NCBI RefSeq assembly: GCF_041296265.1 | Contig: NC_091687.1 | Span: 100,964,001-101,028,000, forward strand | Origin: Equus caballus | Taxonomy: Eukaryota > Chordata > Mammalia > Perissodactyla > Equidae | Reading direction: 5' to 3' | DNA length: 64,000 nucleotides | Shown: positions 23,834 through 35,575 of the stretch, one piece after another | Layout of the letters: each line of letters starts with the position of its first letter | How positions within the stretch are numbered: position 1 is the stretch's first letter | Program-made: the position numbers and the translations under genes | Notes under the pieces: generated by a model | Databases searched by the model: none | What the model saw: only the letters and a program-made list of their open reading frames with translations | Told to the model about the DNA's origin: nothing

Positions 23834-23849
23834 ATTTATTCTGATTTTT

Positions 23850-24828
23850 AAGTCATTTTAAACACTTTTCCAGGTAAAATTATCACTGCTTTGCTTTACA
23901 TTTTAGGATGTTTAGAGCTCAATCATAATTGTGTGATACAAGAGCAGAGAGAAATGATCACCAATGGAAATCTGACTCTTTCCTTGCTGAACAGCTCAGT
24001 TTATGTCTGAACATGTGCACTTTAATATTCTAGTCAAGCGTGAACCCTGAATTCATCCCTCAGTTTCCACAAGAAGACATCCATAGACTTGATTGTGTGA
24101 AAAGACTTGTGTTTGAGGTCCTGAACATTTGACTTTTTGTCCAGTCGTTTGCCATTACTGCAAGTCTGAGAGGGACACATGCACAGTGATGTCCATGTGA
24201 CTCACACATGGTCCAGCCCTGCTCATCAGGGCTGTGGGCATCATTTCTATGACTTTGGCTCCCAGTCCCTATGAGATGTCCATACCTTAGTGAGCAGGGT
24301 TGGACCATGTGTGAGTTACATGGTCAACCTTTGTATTTCTGGCCTAAGGCCTGTTTGAACCCATGGGCAAGTGACTTTTGTAGCTTATAGCTTTTCCGAC
24401 CTATTTGTCTCTGATTGCAAACCTTATACATGTAGTTGTAGATGTTAGCAAGGAAACAGACTTTCCTGGCATAAATTTTGTGCAGCTCCCTGACTTTTGA
24501 TTTAATCTTCCTTTCTAATTAATATATGCTGATATATATTTATATATTTTTCCATTTATTTTTTGTAGAGTGTATGTATCTTGAAGTTGTAATTCACATT
24601 TTTAAGGATAAGTCAGGTACTAAAAATAGAGCCCAGAGCTAAAATCCCATTCCTCTATCACTTCAAAAGATAGTACTGCAGATTGTGATCCTTCAACCTG
24701 CTCCCTTACACACAAATGCACACACAATGCATGTGCACACACACCCATACACATGCAAATACAGACATTATACAGGAGGGCATGCTTCAGTGTCTGCAGA
24801 GTGAGGCCTTCTGTGACAAAGTCACACA
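23850..24828. other. Non-coding 3' flank of the unit B OR
   Basis: Shared with A 700-1692 and C 36440-37437. It contains a CA-rich degenerate microsatellite at 24705-24770. An 82-codon minus frame (24060-24308) is matched in A but not kept in C. Confidence 0.65.
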
Positions 24829-25767
24829 CTAAAGTTTTGCTTCAGAACTCCTCATCAGAACTCGACTCAGAGCAGCTTTCATGTCCTTGTTCCGCAGACT
24901 GTAGATGAGCGGATTCAACATGGGAGTCAACACAGCATAAAAGAGCACCACCAGCTTGTCCTGCTCTGTTAAGTTCGTGGAGCTGGGCTGCATGTGGGTA
25001 ACCAGGGCCATCCCATAAGACATAGAGACGACAATGAGGTGGGAGGCACAGGTCCCAAAGGCTTTGCGGCGTCCCCCCCTGGAACGGATCTGCAAGATGG
25101 TGACCACAATGTGGGCGTAGGACAGGGAGACTAAGCAGCAGGGCACCAGCAGCACCACCACGCTGGAGGCCAGGATGACCAGCTGGTTGAGGGTGACGTC
25201 CACGCAGGCCAACCTGACCAGTGCCAGTGTCTCACAGGACACATGGTTGACCATGTAGTGCCCACAGGTGGGCAGGCGCATGGTGACCGCAGTCTCCACT
25301 GCAGAATTAGCCAGGCCCACAAGCCAAGAGACCCCTGCCAGCACTGCACAGCGCCTCGGGCCCATCATTGCCGCATAATGCAGTGGGTCACAGACTGCCA
25401 CATAACGGTCATAGGCCATTGTGGCCAGCAGCAGGAATTCAGTCCCCCCAAGGGCCAGTGAGAAGAAGAGCTGAGTCGCGCATCGGGTGAAGGAGATGAT
25501 CTTCTTCTCAAGGAGGAAGTGCACCAGCATCTGGGGGACCCCGCTGGAGGTGTAGCAGATGTCCAGCACTGCCAGATTGCAAAGGAAGAAGTACATGGGC
25601 AGGTGCAGCCGTGGATCCAGCCAGATCAGGAGGACGATGAGCCCATTGCCCAGCAGGGTCAGCAGATATGCAACCCCAAACAGGACAAAGAGTCCAGCCT
25701 GGATCCACCTGTCACTGGAGAGCCCCATTAGGACAAACTCACTCACCCAGGTCAGGTTGTCCCTCAT
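24829..25767 (-). CDS. Olfactory receptor, class II, family 2-like (intact, unit B)
   Basis: The 312-residue uninterrupted frame encodes an odorant-sensing, seven-helix G-protein-coupled receptor of the olfactory cilia (coupling to G-olf is known for the family). Motifs in order: N-glycosylation NLT at 4-6; TM1 with GNGLIVLLI at 40-48; LHLPMYFFLCNL at 54-65; the disulphide pair C96 and C178; MAYDRYVAVCDPLHY at 117-131; SY at 216-217; KAFGTCASH at 235-243; PMLNPLIYSLRNK at 282-294. The length is typical. The ATG is chosen because a TGA lies in frame four codons upstream (TGA CCC ACC TGC TCC ATG) and a splice acceptor sits 17 bases before it. The whole coding region is in one exon, as usual for ORs. 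It resembles human OR2F-type receptors (WVSEF, FFSLALGG, YDRYVAVCD), but the exact subfamily is not certain. It is about 84% identical to the unit C receptor by hand count. Confidence 0.96.
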   Translation of the reverse strand: MRDNLTWVSEFVLMGLSSDRWIQAGLFVLFGVAYLLTLLGNGLIVLLIWLDPRLHLPMYFFLCNLAVLDICYTSSGVPQMLVHFLLEKKIISFTRCATQLFFSLALGGTEFLLLATMAYDRYVAVCDPLHYAAMMGPRRCAVLAGVSWLVGLANSAVETAVTMRLPTCGHYMVNHVSCETLALVRLACVDVTLNQLVILASSVVVLLVPCCLVSLSYAHIVVTILQIRSRGGRRKAFGTCASHLIVVSMSYGMALVTHMQPSSTNLTEQDKLVVLFYAVLTPMLNPLIYSLRNKDMKAALSRVLMRSSEAKL

Positions 25768-25784
25768 GGAGCAGGTGGGTCAGG

Positions 25785-25786
25785 CT
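25785..25786 (-). promoter_or_regulatory. Predicted splice acceptor of the OR coding exon (unit B)
   Basis: On the minus strand a pyrimidine-rich run ends CTGCTCCAACAG, with the AG at 25786-25785, leaving 17 exon bases before the ATG. The same CAACAG is at the same place in unit C, and it is altered in the broken copies of unit A (CAACTG) and at 60951. OR genes normally have a non-coding first exon spliced to the coding exon. Its position here is inferred from sequence only. Confidence 0.5.
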
Positions 25787-26439
25787 GTTGGAGCAGGAGC
25801 ATGGTCAGAGAGAGACAAGCGACAGTCTTACTTTAGGAGTCTCACATTAACTCCTGGGCTAGGACTGGGGCTGGAATTTGGACACCTCCTCTCAGGGTCC
25901 TTAACCTAGGTGCTCAGGGAAGAATGGAATGAGGATGTTGGAGAAAGGGACATTTGCGTTCTCCCACTAGCACGTGGAATTCTCAAGGATAAAGTCCCTG
26001 TTCTGGTCATTCTTCTATATCCAGGATCCAGCACAGTTGCAATTATAGAGGAGATAAGCTATCAAGGCAGAAGTAAAGATAGGGAAAAAAGTGGTTGAGA
26101 AAAGGAAGAAAAATGATGGGAGAAGAAAAAAAAAATAAAAGAAAAAAAACTAAGGAAGGGGGTAGAAAATAGAAAAGAAGAGAAGGACAGTGGAGAACAG
26201 GGAGGAAAGGAAGGATTCTTCAGTGTGGGGAGCAGGGGATAATGTTTAATAATCAGACACTTGAGACAGAGATGGGTGCCCCAGCTTCCTCAGTGTTGTT
26301 CTAACAGACTGAATTCAGTTTCTCTTCATGTTTCTTCTGGGGTCCAGTCTAGGGCACTGCCTAGAAAGGTATCCTCGCATGGCATTCTCACGGCCATCAG
26401 TCCAGATGAAGCTTCAATCGTTTAAAACAACATCTAAGT

Positions 26440-26620
26440 CCCTGCTCTGTGTAGTGACTATGCCAGACATCAGGCACCTGTTTGTGAACCAAAAAAACAG
26501 AGCACGAGTCCTGCTTCCTTGGTTCTTACAATTTAATCAGGGACAGATTAGTAATTATAAAAATTTAATTACGTATAATTGTGCTAAGTGCTATCAAGGA
26601 GAAGAACAGGGTTACAAGTT
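26440..26620 (+). mobile_element. L2-like LINE fragment
   Basis: Paralogue of 3285-3475 with 'ccctgctctgtgtagtgact' and 'gtgctaagtgctatcaagga'. Confidence 0.45.
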
Positions 26621-26647
26621 GTATAATTTAATTTTCAGCTGTAATTA
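26552..26647. promoter_or_regulatory. Cluster of three TAATTA homeodomain-type motifs
   Basis: TAATTA at 26552, 26566 and 26642, about 785-880 bp upstream of the start codon. It is aligned with the five in unit A and four in unit C. A binding role for LHX2/EMX2-type factors is inferred. Confidence 0.35.
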
Positions 26648-27839
26648 AATTACCACTGCAGTTATGCCTTCCTTCTCAATAATGTGCAATTTATATAGTA
26701 AGTTGCAGGCATATAGTCACATGTTTAAATAAATGATTAACAAACTAATGTAATGTGAGCATTTGGAAACCAATGATATTCACATGTTAAGACTGAGTAT
26801 GAAGTGAGTGTAATCCACTGAATTCTTTCAGAGGGTGTGAATTCTCCTTTCTCAGCCAGGATTGTGCTGAGTTACCTCCCTTCCAACATGTCGACCAGCC
26901 CTCCACAAAAATGCAATTAAACCCCATCAGTTTTTCTTAATAGAAAAGTAACCTCAAGGTATGTTTCCTACTATTAAAATAATTAGTAAATTAATTAACT
27001 CATGTGTTAAATATATTTACTGACTATATGAGACATTATGCTTTCAACCAACTTCTAGGAAACGCTGCCTTTAAATGTTCTGAGCTTGTGTTTAGGTTCA
27101 AATAAGAAATTTTTAAAAATTCGATCTTGATAAAATCTGAGAGAATCAAATGAGGCAGCCCAACGAAGGATAAATGTAATAATACATCAGTGTTCAGAAA
27201 ACCAGAGCAGAGTCACAGAATCAAATACGACAGAATTGAAAAGTGTCGTACAATTTGGATGTCTTCTGGCTGGGAACACTGGCTTGGGCTTTCATTGGTG
27301 GAGGGAGAGAGTAGAGAAGCTGGATGGAGCAGGCAACTCTTCCCTTCCATTCAACCCTGGCCCTGCGGTGGTCAGATGCTGCCACGGAAGAGATCACTAA
27401 GAATGGAAACTGGCTTTAGGTTCTCAAGTTTGGGGATAAGGTCAAGGGCTAGAGTGCTGGGGTGGTGGCTGGGGTTCTGAGCCTTGCCCTAGGGAGCCTG
27501 GTCCTTGTATCAGTAAAGGAAGTAACTAAACTCTGATCTACTACAATCCAGAGGCTGCTATGGCATCCAGAATCCTCCCCTTCAGGGTCACTGTCATGCA
27601 TCCTGATTCCCTCCAGAAGGGTTCTGTCATTATATAAGAGAATGAAAAATGTTAGAAATGGAAGGAACCATAGAGATCATGTATTCTATCTATTTCACTT
27701 TACAGACAAGGAAATTAGGACATTTTTTCTAATAAACTTTTGATGCTATTTTCAGATGATGATAAACTATTTTTCTTAATAGACAGCCTTGTCTTTTGAT
27801 TTTTGGTATAATTAGAGAATTTCATTCCATTTTGCTCGA

Positions 27840-27965
27840 TTAAGTGAACATTTACTGAACACTGAGTGGTGCCTGCGCCAGTGGCAGGTGCTAGGAAAAC
27901 AGGGATCCATACAGCCTGGTCTCCCTCTTCAGGAATAGCCTGAAGGAGGATAAAGAAGGTGAGTA
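27840..27965 (+). mobile_element. L2-like LINE 3' fragment
   Basis: Paralogue of 4690-4815: 'gtgaacatttactgaacact' and 'ggcaggtgctaggaaaacag'. Confidence 0.5.
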
Positions 27966-28159
27966 GTCATGACCTTATCAGAGTTTTCAGATGAAGCTGG
28001 AGTATCCAGACTTATAACAGGAGACATAGGGTTGGACTATGTAAATAGGCAGGCAGATATGTAGAAAGAATGAAGTAGAAGCAAAGAAATAGCCAGTGCA
28101 TTTGCTTCTTGAGAAAGTACATGTGATTTAAGATGTAAGTATATTTGTAGTAAGGAGAC

Positions 28160-28310
28160 CTTGGTTTCAACCTGTATCAATAAACTATCTAGGTATCATT
28201 GTAAGTCACTACCTTTTTGAGCCGTAGTTTCTTAATCTGTAGAATGAGCAAGTTAGATAAAGAGCAAAGCATCTCCTGACATTACTTTCTGCAATAAATG
28301 AATACACATA
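28160..28310 (+). mobile_element. MIR SINE fragment
   Basis: Paralogue of 4996-5155: 'ttggtttcaacctgtatc', 'gagccgtagtttcttaatct', 'gtagaatgagcaag'. Confidence 0.65.
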
Positions 28311-31169
28311 AGCTGTAGTTTAAAGTAGTATAAAAAGGAAAGATAAATTCTTCATTCTTTGATCATTGTCGGCATGCATAGCTAGAGGGACTATAGGCAA
28401 TTAGATATGACTGGTTACTGGGCTTGGGGACCGAAGCATTCATATCACACATAACTGTTTGGGGAGGTGCCAATGAATGGGACCAGGCTGACTTGAAAAT
28501 CAGAGGCTAAAGAAATAGGGAAGGGGCCATTCAAATAGAAATGGGAGACCCACTTGTGTCAAGGCTGAAAGACTTATGGCCTCTGATACAGGAGCTTCTT
28601 TCCAAAGTCAGTGCTAGATCACTCCTAGAGTGTGATGACTCCTAACACTAAGTTTTCTGCCAGACCAGGGACCAAACCTGCCTTAGTTCCATAGGGATTA
28701 TGCGTCTTGATGATTGAGAATGTTCACCATCCTCTTTTTCAAGAAAAGATGGAATCTATGGCTATCTTTGGTTCCTACACCAAGCCCAGTCCTTCTCCAT
28801 TCTTTCTTCTCATCTCTAACATAATGCAGATGGCTTAAGGTGAAAAAAAGAGCCTTATCCCTTTGATCTCAACTCTTTTCTTCTTTCAGTGTATGTCTGT
28901 ATGTCCTGAGCTCTTTAGTTTATACTGTTGATTGGATGACTGACCAAGACCAAGGATTCTATTGAGTGGCTTGAAAATAGTCAGTTGCATCCTCTAGGTG
29001 ATGGGAAGTATCAAAGAGCCACCAACGACAACCAGTGAGAAAAACACAGTGGAGGATCCTAGGGCAATCTTGGCTATTCCAGGGGACTTGGGCTCTTGCC
29101 TCTCACCAGTTCCTCTTAACCTTCCCTGGGGTGGACTTACCAAGGCTGAGTGTTCATCTCATGTGCAAAACTCATTTTGGATGGAGAGAAGAACACCTCT
29201 CCAGAAGTCCTTGATGCAGTTGTCCATCCACCTCCTGGGGTTGGCAGTTTTACTTTGTCAGTCTTAGGTGATAACTTTTTAGAACCTAAGAATCCCCAGA
29301 GGGCAATTACCTGCTCTTGATGTATTCCTTTACGTGTTCTCTGCTCCTATCTTCCCAGCTACTTCTCTGCCACCACAGCTCCCTGCTCTTCTAAGTTCCA
29401 TAGGGGATAAGCATTCTGAAAACTTTTACCTCAGCTTTTAATTGTCTTTCCAGTTCCCAGGCAAATGAGTCTTTCCCTGACTCTTTTGAGTCTTTCACTG
29501 CCCTTCAAGACTATGGCATTGTTGGGGACTTTTGGCAGGGGTCAGGAGACAGGAATATTTACTCCTCTGACCTGATGGGAAGGCTTTGAGATTAATTTGG
29601 AAGGAGATGAGGAATTAAAATCTCAGAGCCAGATCTCCTTCTTAAGGAAGAAGATGAATGTGCCTTCTCACCTCTTTTCACACATGTAGTTTAGTGACTA
29701 GGAAGTGGTGACTAAACATTGCACTATGGATAGAAACATCATATCCATAGCCTGGAGGCCCTTGAGGAGTCCAAACTTCACAGATGTTAAAAGATTTCCA
29801 TAGCCCCCTTGGTGGTCTCCTAATCATGTTACTTTTGCATTTTGTTTCTTTTGCATTTTTTTCATATCACCAGAAGTTTTTCCAGCTTTCACTAAGCTTG
29901 ATCTCCCAGTTATCAATCATCTTGCACAAAGTCTTAATCTCTTCACTGGAATTACTACAAGGAATAGAGAAAACAATGAGTGAGGATGGAGTTTTACTCC
30001 CAATGTGTACCTCCCGTTTGTAAGGTAATAGAACATGGGTCTTTGGTAAGATGGAAGAGATGTTATTAGAGAGTAATTTACTAGAATTTTATGTAATAAT
30101 TGGCCAATATCAGCAAAGTCATGGTGTAATTATCTGGAAGATTTGTGACTTTAATGACAATGGACTGGGGAATGGCAGTTTCACTTCCTGCTCTTCCATT
30201 TGTGCATGACCTGTAGAATATCAGGTTTACCTCTGCTCCTTCCACCATCCAGCGAGGCCCAGGTCCCAAAGCTCTCCCAACCTCAAAGTCCATGGAAAGC
30301 AAAACTCATCAGACCTTATGACTGAGAATTGGAGAGGTAAAGACTCTGACTGAGAAGAGGGCAGAGGTAAGAAGAAGTCTGAGGGCAACACGAGGAAGAA
30401 GGGAAAGAGAGAGAGAGGTCGGACTGAGACCATGGACTCCTGACATGGAGTCTGAGATGTGGGACTCCTGACACACATCAAAAGTACATTTGGTATGAAG
30501 TGACTAGGTGGCTCAAAGGTAAAGGAAAAGAACCATGGGGTACCATCTTCCAGATGGCATAGTGTGTGATCATCTAACAAAAATATTTCCTTAATTAAGG
30601 AAGTGTCAAGGAAGGGCTCATTAGCCTGGGACCTAGAATTCTTAATAAAACAAAAATGTATGTTCCCTACTTTTCCAAGCATGGATGATATGGAACTGGG
30701 TGAAAAAAGTAGCTTAGAAAATTATAGGTTCAGTATGATCCTAAATAACAAAAAATAATATACACACAGTTGGAAGTATATAAAGATAGAAATATAGAAA
30801 AAGAACTGAAAGGACAATCACAAAATGTCAATGGGTTATCTCTGGTAATAAGTTTACAGGTATTTTTATTTTCCTCCCTCTACTCATCTGTATTTTGAAA
30901 AATGTCTACAATACACATATATTATTCTTCTAACATGAATCTAAATACAACTGTAAAAAATTATTTTTGATATAGAAATATCACCTTGAGACAAGGATGC
31001 TGGAAATCAACTCGCCGGCTTAGTGTCCAGCACTACTGATTGGCCTCTGGGCAACATGGTCAATGTTGATGGGTGGATTGAAGGTATAATTTAAATTCTG
31101 CCTCAGCAAAGTAGATATGACTATGGGTTTTGAATCATTTGTATCATGAAAGGTAAATCTCTAAGTATC
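28311..31169. other. Intergenic, no gene recognised
   Basis: Aligns with C 40930-43715; the part after about 28830 is missing from A. An 89-codon frame at 28998-29267 has a partner in C (41623-41889) with the same stop. The codon differences (29 amino-acid changing, 8 silent, by hand) argue against a selected protein. Confidence 0.6.
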
Positions 31170-31350
31170 CTATGGTGGCAAATACTCTGGACTGGAGACA
31201 GGATAATTGGTGTCTGCTCTGGCTGTGGTATAAACAGGTCTATGACTCCAGGCATGTCATTTAAGCTCCCTGGGTGTCAGTTTTCTCATTTGTGAAACAG
31301 AGATTCCATTAGACCTCTAAGGATCCAGCAGTTCTGGAAGTCACATTTTC
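31170..31350 (+). mobile_element. MIR SINE
   Basis: 'ctctggactggagacaggat', 'tggtgtctgctctggctgtg', 'tgactccaggcatgtcattt', 'gtcagttttctcatttgtga' and 'aacagagattccattaga' follow the MIR order. The paralogue is 43720-43900. Confidence 0.8.
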
Positions 31351-31432
31351 CAGTATGGACATTACAGTTCTCTCCTTTCATTCTAGATACTGAGGTCTGA
31401 GATGGAGTCAGACCATCATAGGTTCAAAACTG

Positions 31433-31830
31433 AATTCCCGTGTATATTGGTCTATATCTAGATTTTCTATTCTGCTTCACTATCTTGTGTCAGCAAGTGA
31501 TACTACATTTGTGATGTTTGAATAACCAGTAAACGAATCTTTCTTAATTAATCCGCTTTTTCAGAACTTTCTTGGCTATTATTTTTAGAGTAATCTTGTC
31601 TGGCCCCAAACAAAAATGCCCCGCCCCCTTTTTTAATTACGTGGAATTCTGTTAACGGTGTAATTTAACGTAAAGACAACTGTATATCCATGATACTAAG
31701 TCTTCCTATTCAACGATATGACATGTCTTTCCATTTGTTTACTATTTCTTTTATTATTTTCAGTAGTGTTTTAATTTTTTAAGATAGAGATTGTCTGCAT
31801 TACTCTAGTGTGTATTCCTCGGTACACTGA
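31433..31830 (-). mobile_element. Old L1 (L1M) piece, antisense, right part only
   Basis: 'gtatattggtctatatctag' and 'tttagagtaatcttgtctgg' match the right part of A 14340-15460 and C 55895-57000. The left part was removed by the unit B deletion whose edge lies at 31429-31432. Confidence 0.5.
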
Positions 31831-32789
31831 GCCCTTATGCCTTAATTTTCTGTACATTAAATAGGGTAAGTGTGATGACCTCTGAGTAACTGCAAGGGTT
31901 GAGACAGGTAGTGTAGACGCTTGACATATAGACTACTCAGCATAGTTTTTAAAAGGAATTATAATAATGCATCATTAATATTATTTTTTCAAATTATTTT
32001 CTCTTTCTGCTTGAGTATGAGAAGAGTAGAGAAACCAGAGGCGACAAGGACTTTTCTAGTTACCAGGAAAAAGCAATTTTCTTTTTCTTTCTCTGATCTT
32101 GTTTTTCCCAATATTCTTCCAATTTCTTCCCATTTGTTTCCTATTGCCAAATAGGGCGAATATGCTGTGTATGACTGAGATAAAGAAATTCCACTCATAG
32201 AGAATAACAAATCACTGAAAAGGGATTCAATGCTGAAGTAACCGAAGTTCAGTAGTCCCTCCCTAGATGGCATGGCAAGAGAGTCATTCACTTAAGTAGC
32301 ATTTTGACATCTTCTTGAGGGAGGCGAGAAGAAAGCAAAAATTTTTTTTTCTTTGAAGGTATAAAGGGGAAAGGAGGAAATTCTAATGGGACTATGAAGA
32401 AAGTTAGTAGATATTACCTAGCTGTTATCTTTACACTTTATTTCTCTATTATGTTTTGTAAGGTTGCTATATTGAGCGGTTATATTGAGGGAAGAAATGA
32501 AAAGACTGAGACAATGTATTTGAAATTAAATCAGCCAGCTGACTGATTGATGGACCCTTGACCATATGCTATGCGTTCCACTGCCCTATTCTGGCAGCGT
32601 TTCCTAGGGGTGAGTACTGTTGTGTAGCATCAGGAAAGCTGACCTAAAACCCTCAACTTATCAACTAGTGGCAAATATCACAGCTCACTACTAAAGGTTT
32701 TATAGAAGACATTTTATACAATTTAAAAACACATTAATACAAACCAATATATAAATCAGGATGTGTCAACTTATTGAAGGAGCCACAGA
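31831..32789. other. Intergenic, no gene recognised
   Basis: Three-way paralogous with A 15460-16430 and C 57000-57950. T-rich and pyrimidine-rich in part. No open frame is shared by all three. Confidence 0.6.
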
Positions 32790-33110
32790 TGGAGAATTTA
32801 TTCAGTTAAATAATACTCTTTGAGTGCTTACATGTAGACAGTGCCCTGTGCTGAGTGTAAAGTGGTAAGTGTCACAGACACAGTTTCTTTCCCCATGGAG
32901 TTGACAGTCTTGTGTGGAGTGAGGGAAAAGTGTCTAATCATACAAATAAGCACACATTTACAAACTGGGAAAAGTGCTCTGAGGGAATGCATGGAGGCCT
33001 ATGAGTGTGTAACAGGAGGACATGGCAGAGACTAGGGGGAAGGTGTGTCACAGAGGGATTCCCTCTGGACATGATAAAACTGGATGAGGTACCATTTTAA
33101 CACAATTTCC
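32790..33110 (+). mobile_element. L2-like LINE 3' fragment
   Basis: Paralogue of 16440-16770: 'gtagacagtgccctgtgctg', 'catggagttgacagtcttgt'. Confidence 0.6.
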
Positions 33111-34194
33111 AGGATGCTTCATAGACCCTGACATCTGTCACTGAGCTCCAGGCTCAGAACCACTGACTCTAGTGGTAATCCTGGTCATGTGATGGTGTGA
33201 AGCAAAAAATGCTGCCCTGGCAGGATTTTGTTCTGGAAAGAAGAGCTTGGATTGTGGCCTCCTGGAGAGGCAGGGAGGTCTTGCCCTCAGGGAACCTCTA
33301 CCGTGTGAATTCCTAGGTGTGTTAGGAATGGCTGCAGAGCACTGTGCCCTCACATCCATTTCTTCCCTCCCTTGTCTCTGAGTGATTCTAGAAATACTCT
33401 CCTAATTTAGTTCCTGCCTTGGACTCTTAAGTTTGCTCTCCTGAGCTTCATGCATTGATTTATTCTCTTGCAAAAAAAATGAAAATAGAGATTTGAAGGC
33501 TTCCCAGGCTAATGCTTCTAGGTGAGACTCAGACTCATTCTGTGAGTCAATATTAGAAAAGCAAACTCCAAACTCTCCCTGACCATATGGGGCTCATCTC
33601 ACCAGGGGGCGGTCCCTTGACATGGGGCGTGAGATCAGACAAACAGGGCTGCTCTCAGAGGAGACCTTATAGACAACACCCAGGAAGCTCTGATTATCTT
33701 GCTCAGTCTTCAGGGTGTTCCTCAGATGGCCTGGGTATCTTCTCATTAAAACAAAGACAAAGGGAAACAGAATATACTTTATCTACAGCTACACCCTTTG
33801 TTCAAGTCTCAGCTTCCAGATCTGCTCATTCATTTTTACATCTAACATTTCCTGATGTTCTAGATAAGATCTGGTCCATATATTCTGGCTTCTCAATCCT
33901 TTTGGTCTTTGAACGCTACCTTGAACTCTACCTGGTCTATGAAATCTGCCTTAACTAGAGGAAGTGGAATTATATAGAGTTGATTCACTTACTCCCTCTA
34001 GGGAAGCATGAGATATAGGGTTTGTTGGACAAAACGAAGAAAAAAGTTGTGTTATTTATTTTTGTCTCGGTTAGTCCATCAGGCCTAGTCCAGAGGAAGA
34101 GGATAGCTTCTAGAATACTATATTTGAGGTGCTATTTTCCAACTCAGAAGTGCTGCTATCTGGCCATTATGTCTAATTCAAATTCCTCAGCCTA
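33111..34194. other. Intergenic, no gene recognised
   Basis: Aligns with A 16771-17819 and C 58280-59340. No domain or structured repeat is seen. Confidence 0.6.
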
Positions 34195-34340
34195 GTTTTC
34201 AAAGCCCTACAACACACACCCCCTCTTTCCAGGCTCCCTTTCCTCAGGATTCCTCAGAATGAAACCTTTGCTCTAAGCAAACTCGTTTGCTCACTCTTGC
34301 CCAGACAGACCTTATTTTTTTCTACCCCTGCACTAGACTT
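34195..34340 (+). mobile_element. L2-like LINE fragment
   Basis: Paralogue of 17820-17995 and 59340-59660. It stops at the unit B jump near 34345, where about 0.5 kb present in C is missing. Confidence 0.4.
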
Positions 34341-34604
34341 ATGTGCTGGGCACAGAGAATGTGTTCATTAAATATGAGACTTAATTGATAGACTGTAAAT
34401 GGTGAACCTGACAGTAAAGACAATGATAAAAATGATTATGGGAATTATGCTGATGTTCGCTCAATCAACAAATATTTAACATTTCTGATTGGAGGAAATT
34501 GCTTTTGAATCTTGTTGGGAAGCAGCCAGTGCTACAAAGAAGATTCCAGAGCTTAAGTCATTATTTATTTATCTATGGCTTCAAAAACAGAGAGTACGTC
34601 TTTC

Positions 34605-34633
34605 AAACACACACACACATGCAGACACACACG
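34605..34633. repeat. CA microsatellite
   Basis: acacacacacac tract with CATGCAG interruption. The paralogue is in C at 60244-60262. Confidence 0.7.
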
Positions 34634-34829
34634 ATGCACAGTTGCATAAATTATATGCCTTTATGCAAGCTTCATTGTCCTTAGGGCAAGGTGTCCTCTT
34701 TCTACTCCTGAGTTCTTGTGGATTTCTCTGTTTCTACAACTGAGTTCCCATTCAGCATTCAGCTCAGGGCACCAGCAACACTACTACACATGGTGAACCC
34801 CCCATGACAACCTGGTGTGTGTCACATTC

Positions 34830-35575
34830 ACACAGGCCATGTGGTTCCATCCGTGGTACCCACAGGTGGGCAGGCACACAGTGACCACTGTTTCTACTGT
34901 AGAATTAGCAACTGTCAAAGAGGAAGACATTTCCTATACCCAGTCTAGGTCGTTCTGGCTGGGGTACGAATTAAATTCACGTGAGAGAGAATAACACGAG
35001 AAAATTAAACAAAGCTTTATAACATGTATACATGGGAGAGACTCAGGAAAACTCACGAACTCACCAAAATGGTAGAGGTTCTCATTTTAAATATCATCTT
35101 CAGCTACAAAGGAGGTGTTGGGGGTAGGGGGAGTCAGTTATGGGAGATTACTAGAAAAGTACAGTAAAAAAGAGTAAGGTTGTTATGCAGACTTAAGTCC
35201 TTGCCCTCCACATGGATAAGAGTTTCTAGAGATAAGGTCACCCCCCTTCTTCCTGGTACAGAGGAGACACCTTTACAGATGGAGATTTTGTTTACAAATG
35301 AAAATGTCTCTTACACATGGTAACTTCTACTTTTCAGAGTTTCTCTCATGTCTTCAGTTTTTAAAAGTAACCAGCTGAAAATAATCCTCATGCCAGAGAG
35401 ACACATTTGGGGGTGACCAGTTCCAATCCCCTATACCACACACACAAACCAAGAGACTGCTAGGGGCCCACCACTGTCATGTAGTGCAGGGGATCACAGA
35501 TGGCCATGTAGTGGTCATAGGCCATTGTGGCCAGCAGCAGGAACTGAGTCTTCCCCAGGACCAGTGAGAAAAAGA
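34830..35575 (-). pseudogene. Truncated olfactory receptor pseudogene, right end of unit B, split by an LTR
   Basis: Two OR pieces flank the LTR at 34913-35438. The right piece (35439-35575) reads FSLVLGKTQFLLLATMAYDHYMAICDPLHYMTVVGP, the TM3/ICL2 region; the DRY arginine has become His. The left piece (34830-34912) gives ETVVTVCLPTCG, the ECL2 region, and loses similarity after the cysteine that should start SCETLALVRL. Everything downstream (TM5-TM7) is absent. The N-terminal side is lost at 35575, where the sequence passes directly into L1 ORF2. The counterpart is 60450-60951, which is truncated at the same place on its C-terminal side. Confidence 0.88.
34913..35438 (-). mobile_element. 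Solo LTR-like insertion in an OR pseudogene
   Basis: 526 bases bounded by TG (tgtcaaagag) and CA (ctatacca), inserted in the OR sequence. The counterpart at 60545 is uninterrupted, which defines the ends. On the minus strand it starts TGGTATAGGGG and ends CTCTTTGACA. There is no open frame and no internal viral region, so it is a solo LTR fossil. I could not name the family. The flanks (gcaac, cacac) are not a clean duplication. It inserted after unit B and C separated, or was lost from C. Confidence 0.6.

Larger units (their letters stand above)
25787..27839. other. Upstream region of the unit B OR
   Basis: Aligned to A 2640-4690 and C 38400-40440. It holds a purine-rich tract (26060-26200), an L2-like piece, the TAATTA cluster and GCCCTAGGGA at 27486-27495. 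It is expected to contain the promoter and first exon, which I cannot place exactly. Confidence 0.6.
22748..35575. repeat. Tandem segmental duplication, unit B
   Basis: B 22748-31430 (without the L1 at 22921-23833) aligns with C 36282-43985. B 31432-34345 aligns with C 56620-59490. B 34345-35575 aligns with C about 59985-60665. It thus lacks about 12.6 kb present in C (including both LTRs, the MER5A and two of the MIRs), plus about 0.5 kb near its right end. It keeps an intact OR on the left and a truncated OR on the right. Confidence 0.9.

Noticed and set aside
28998-29267. 89-codon frame in B with an 88-codon partner in C (41623-41889) sharing the same stop
   Set aside because: By hand I count 29 codons changing the amino acid against 8 silent, which is what unselected DNA gives. 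No domain is seen and unit A lacks it.
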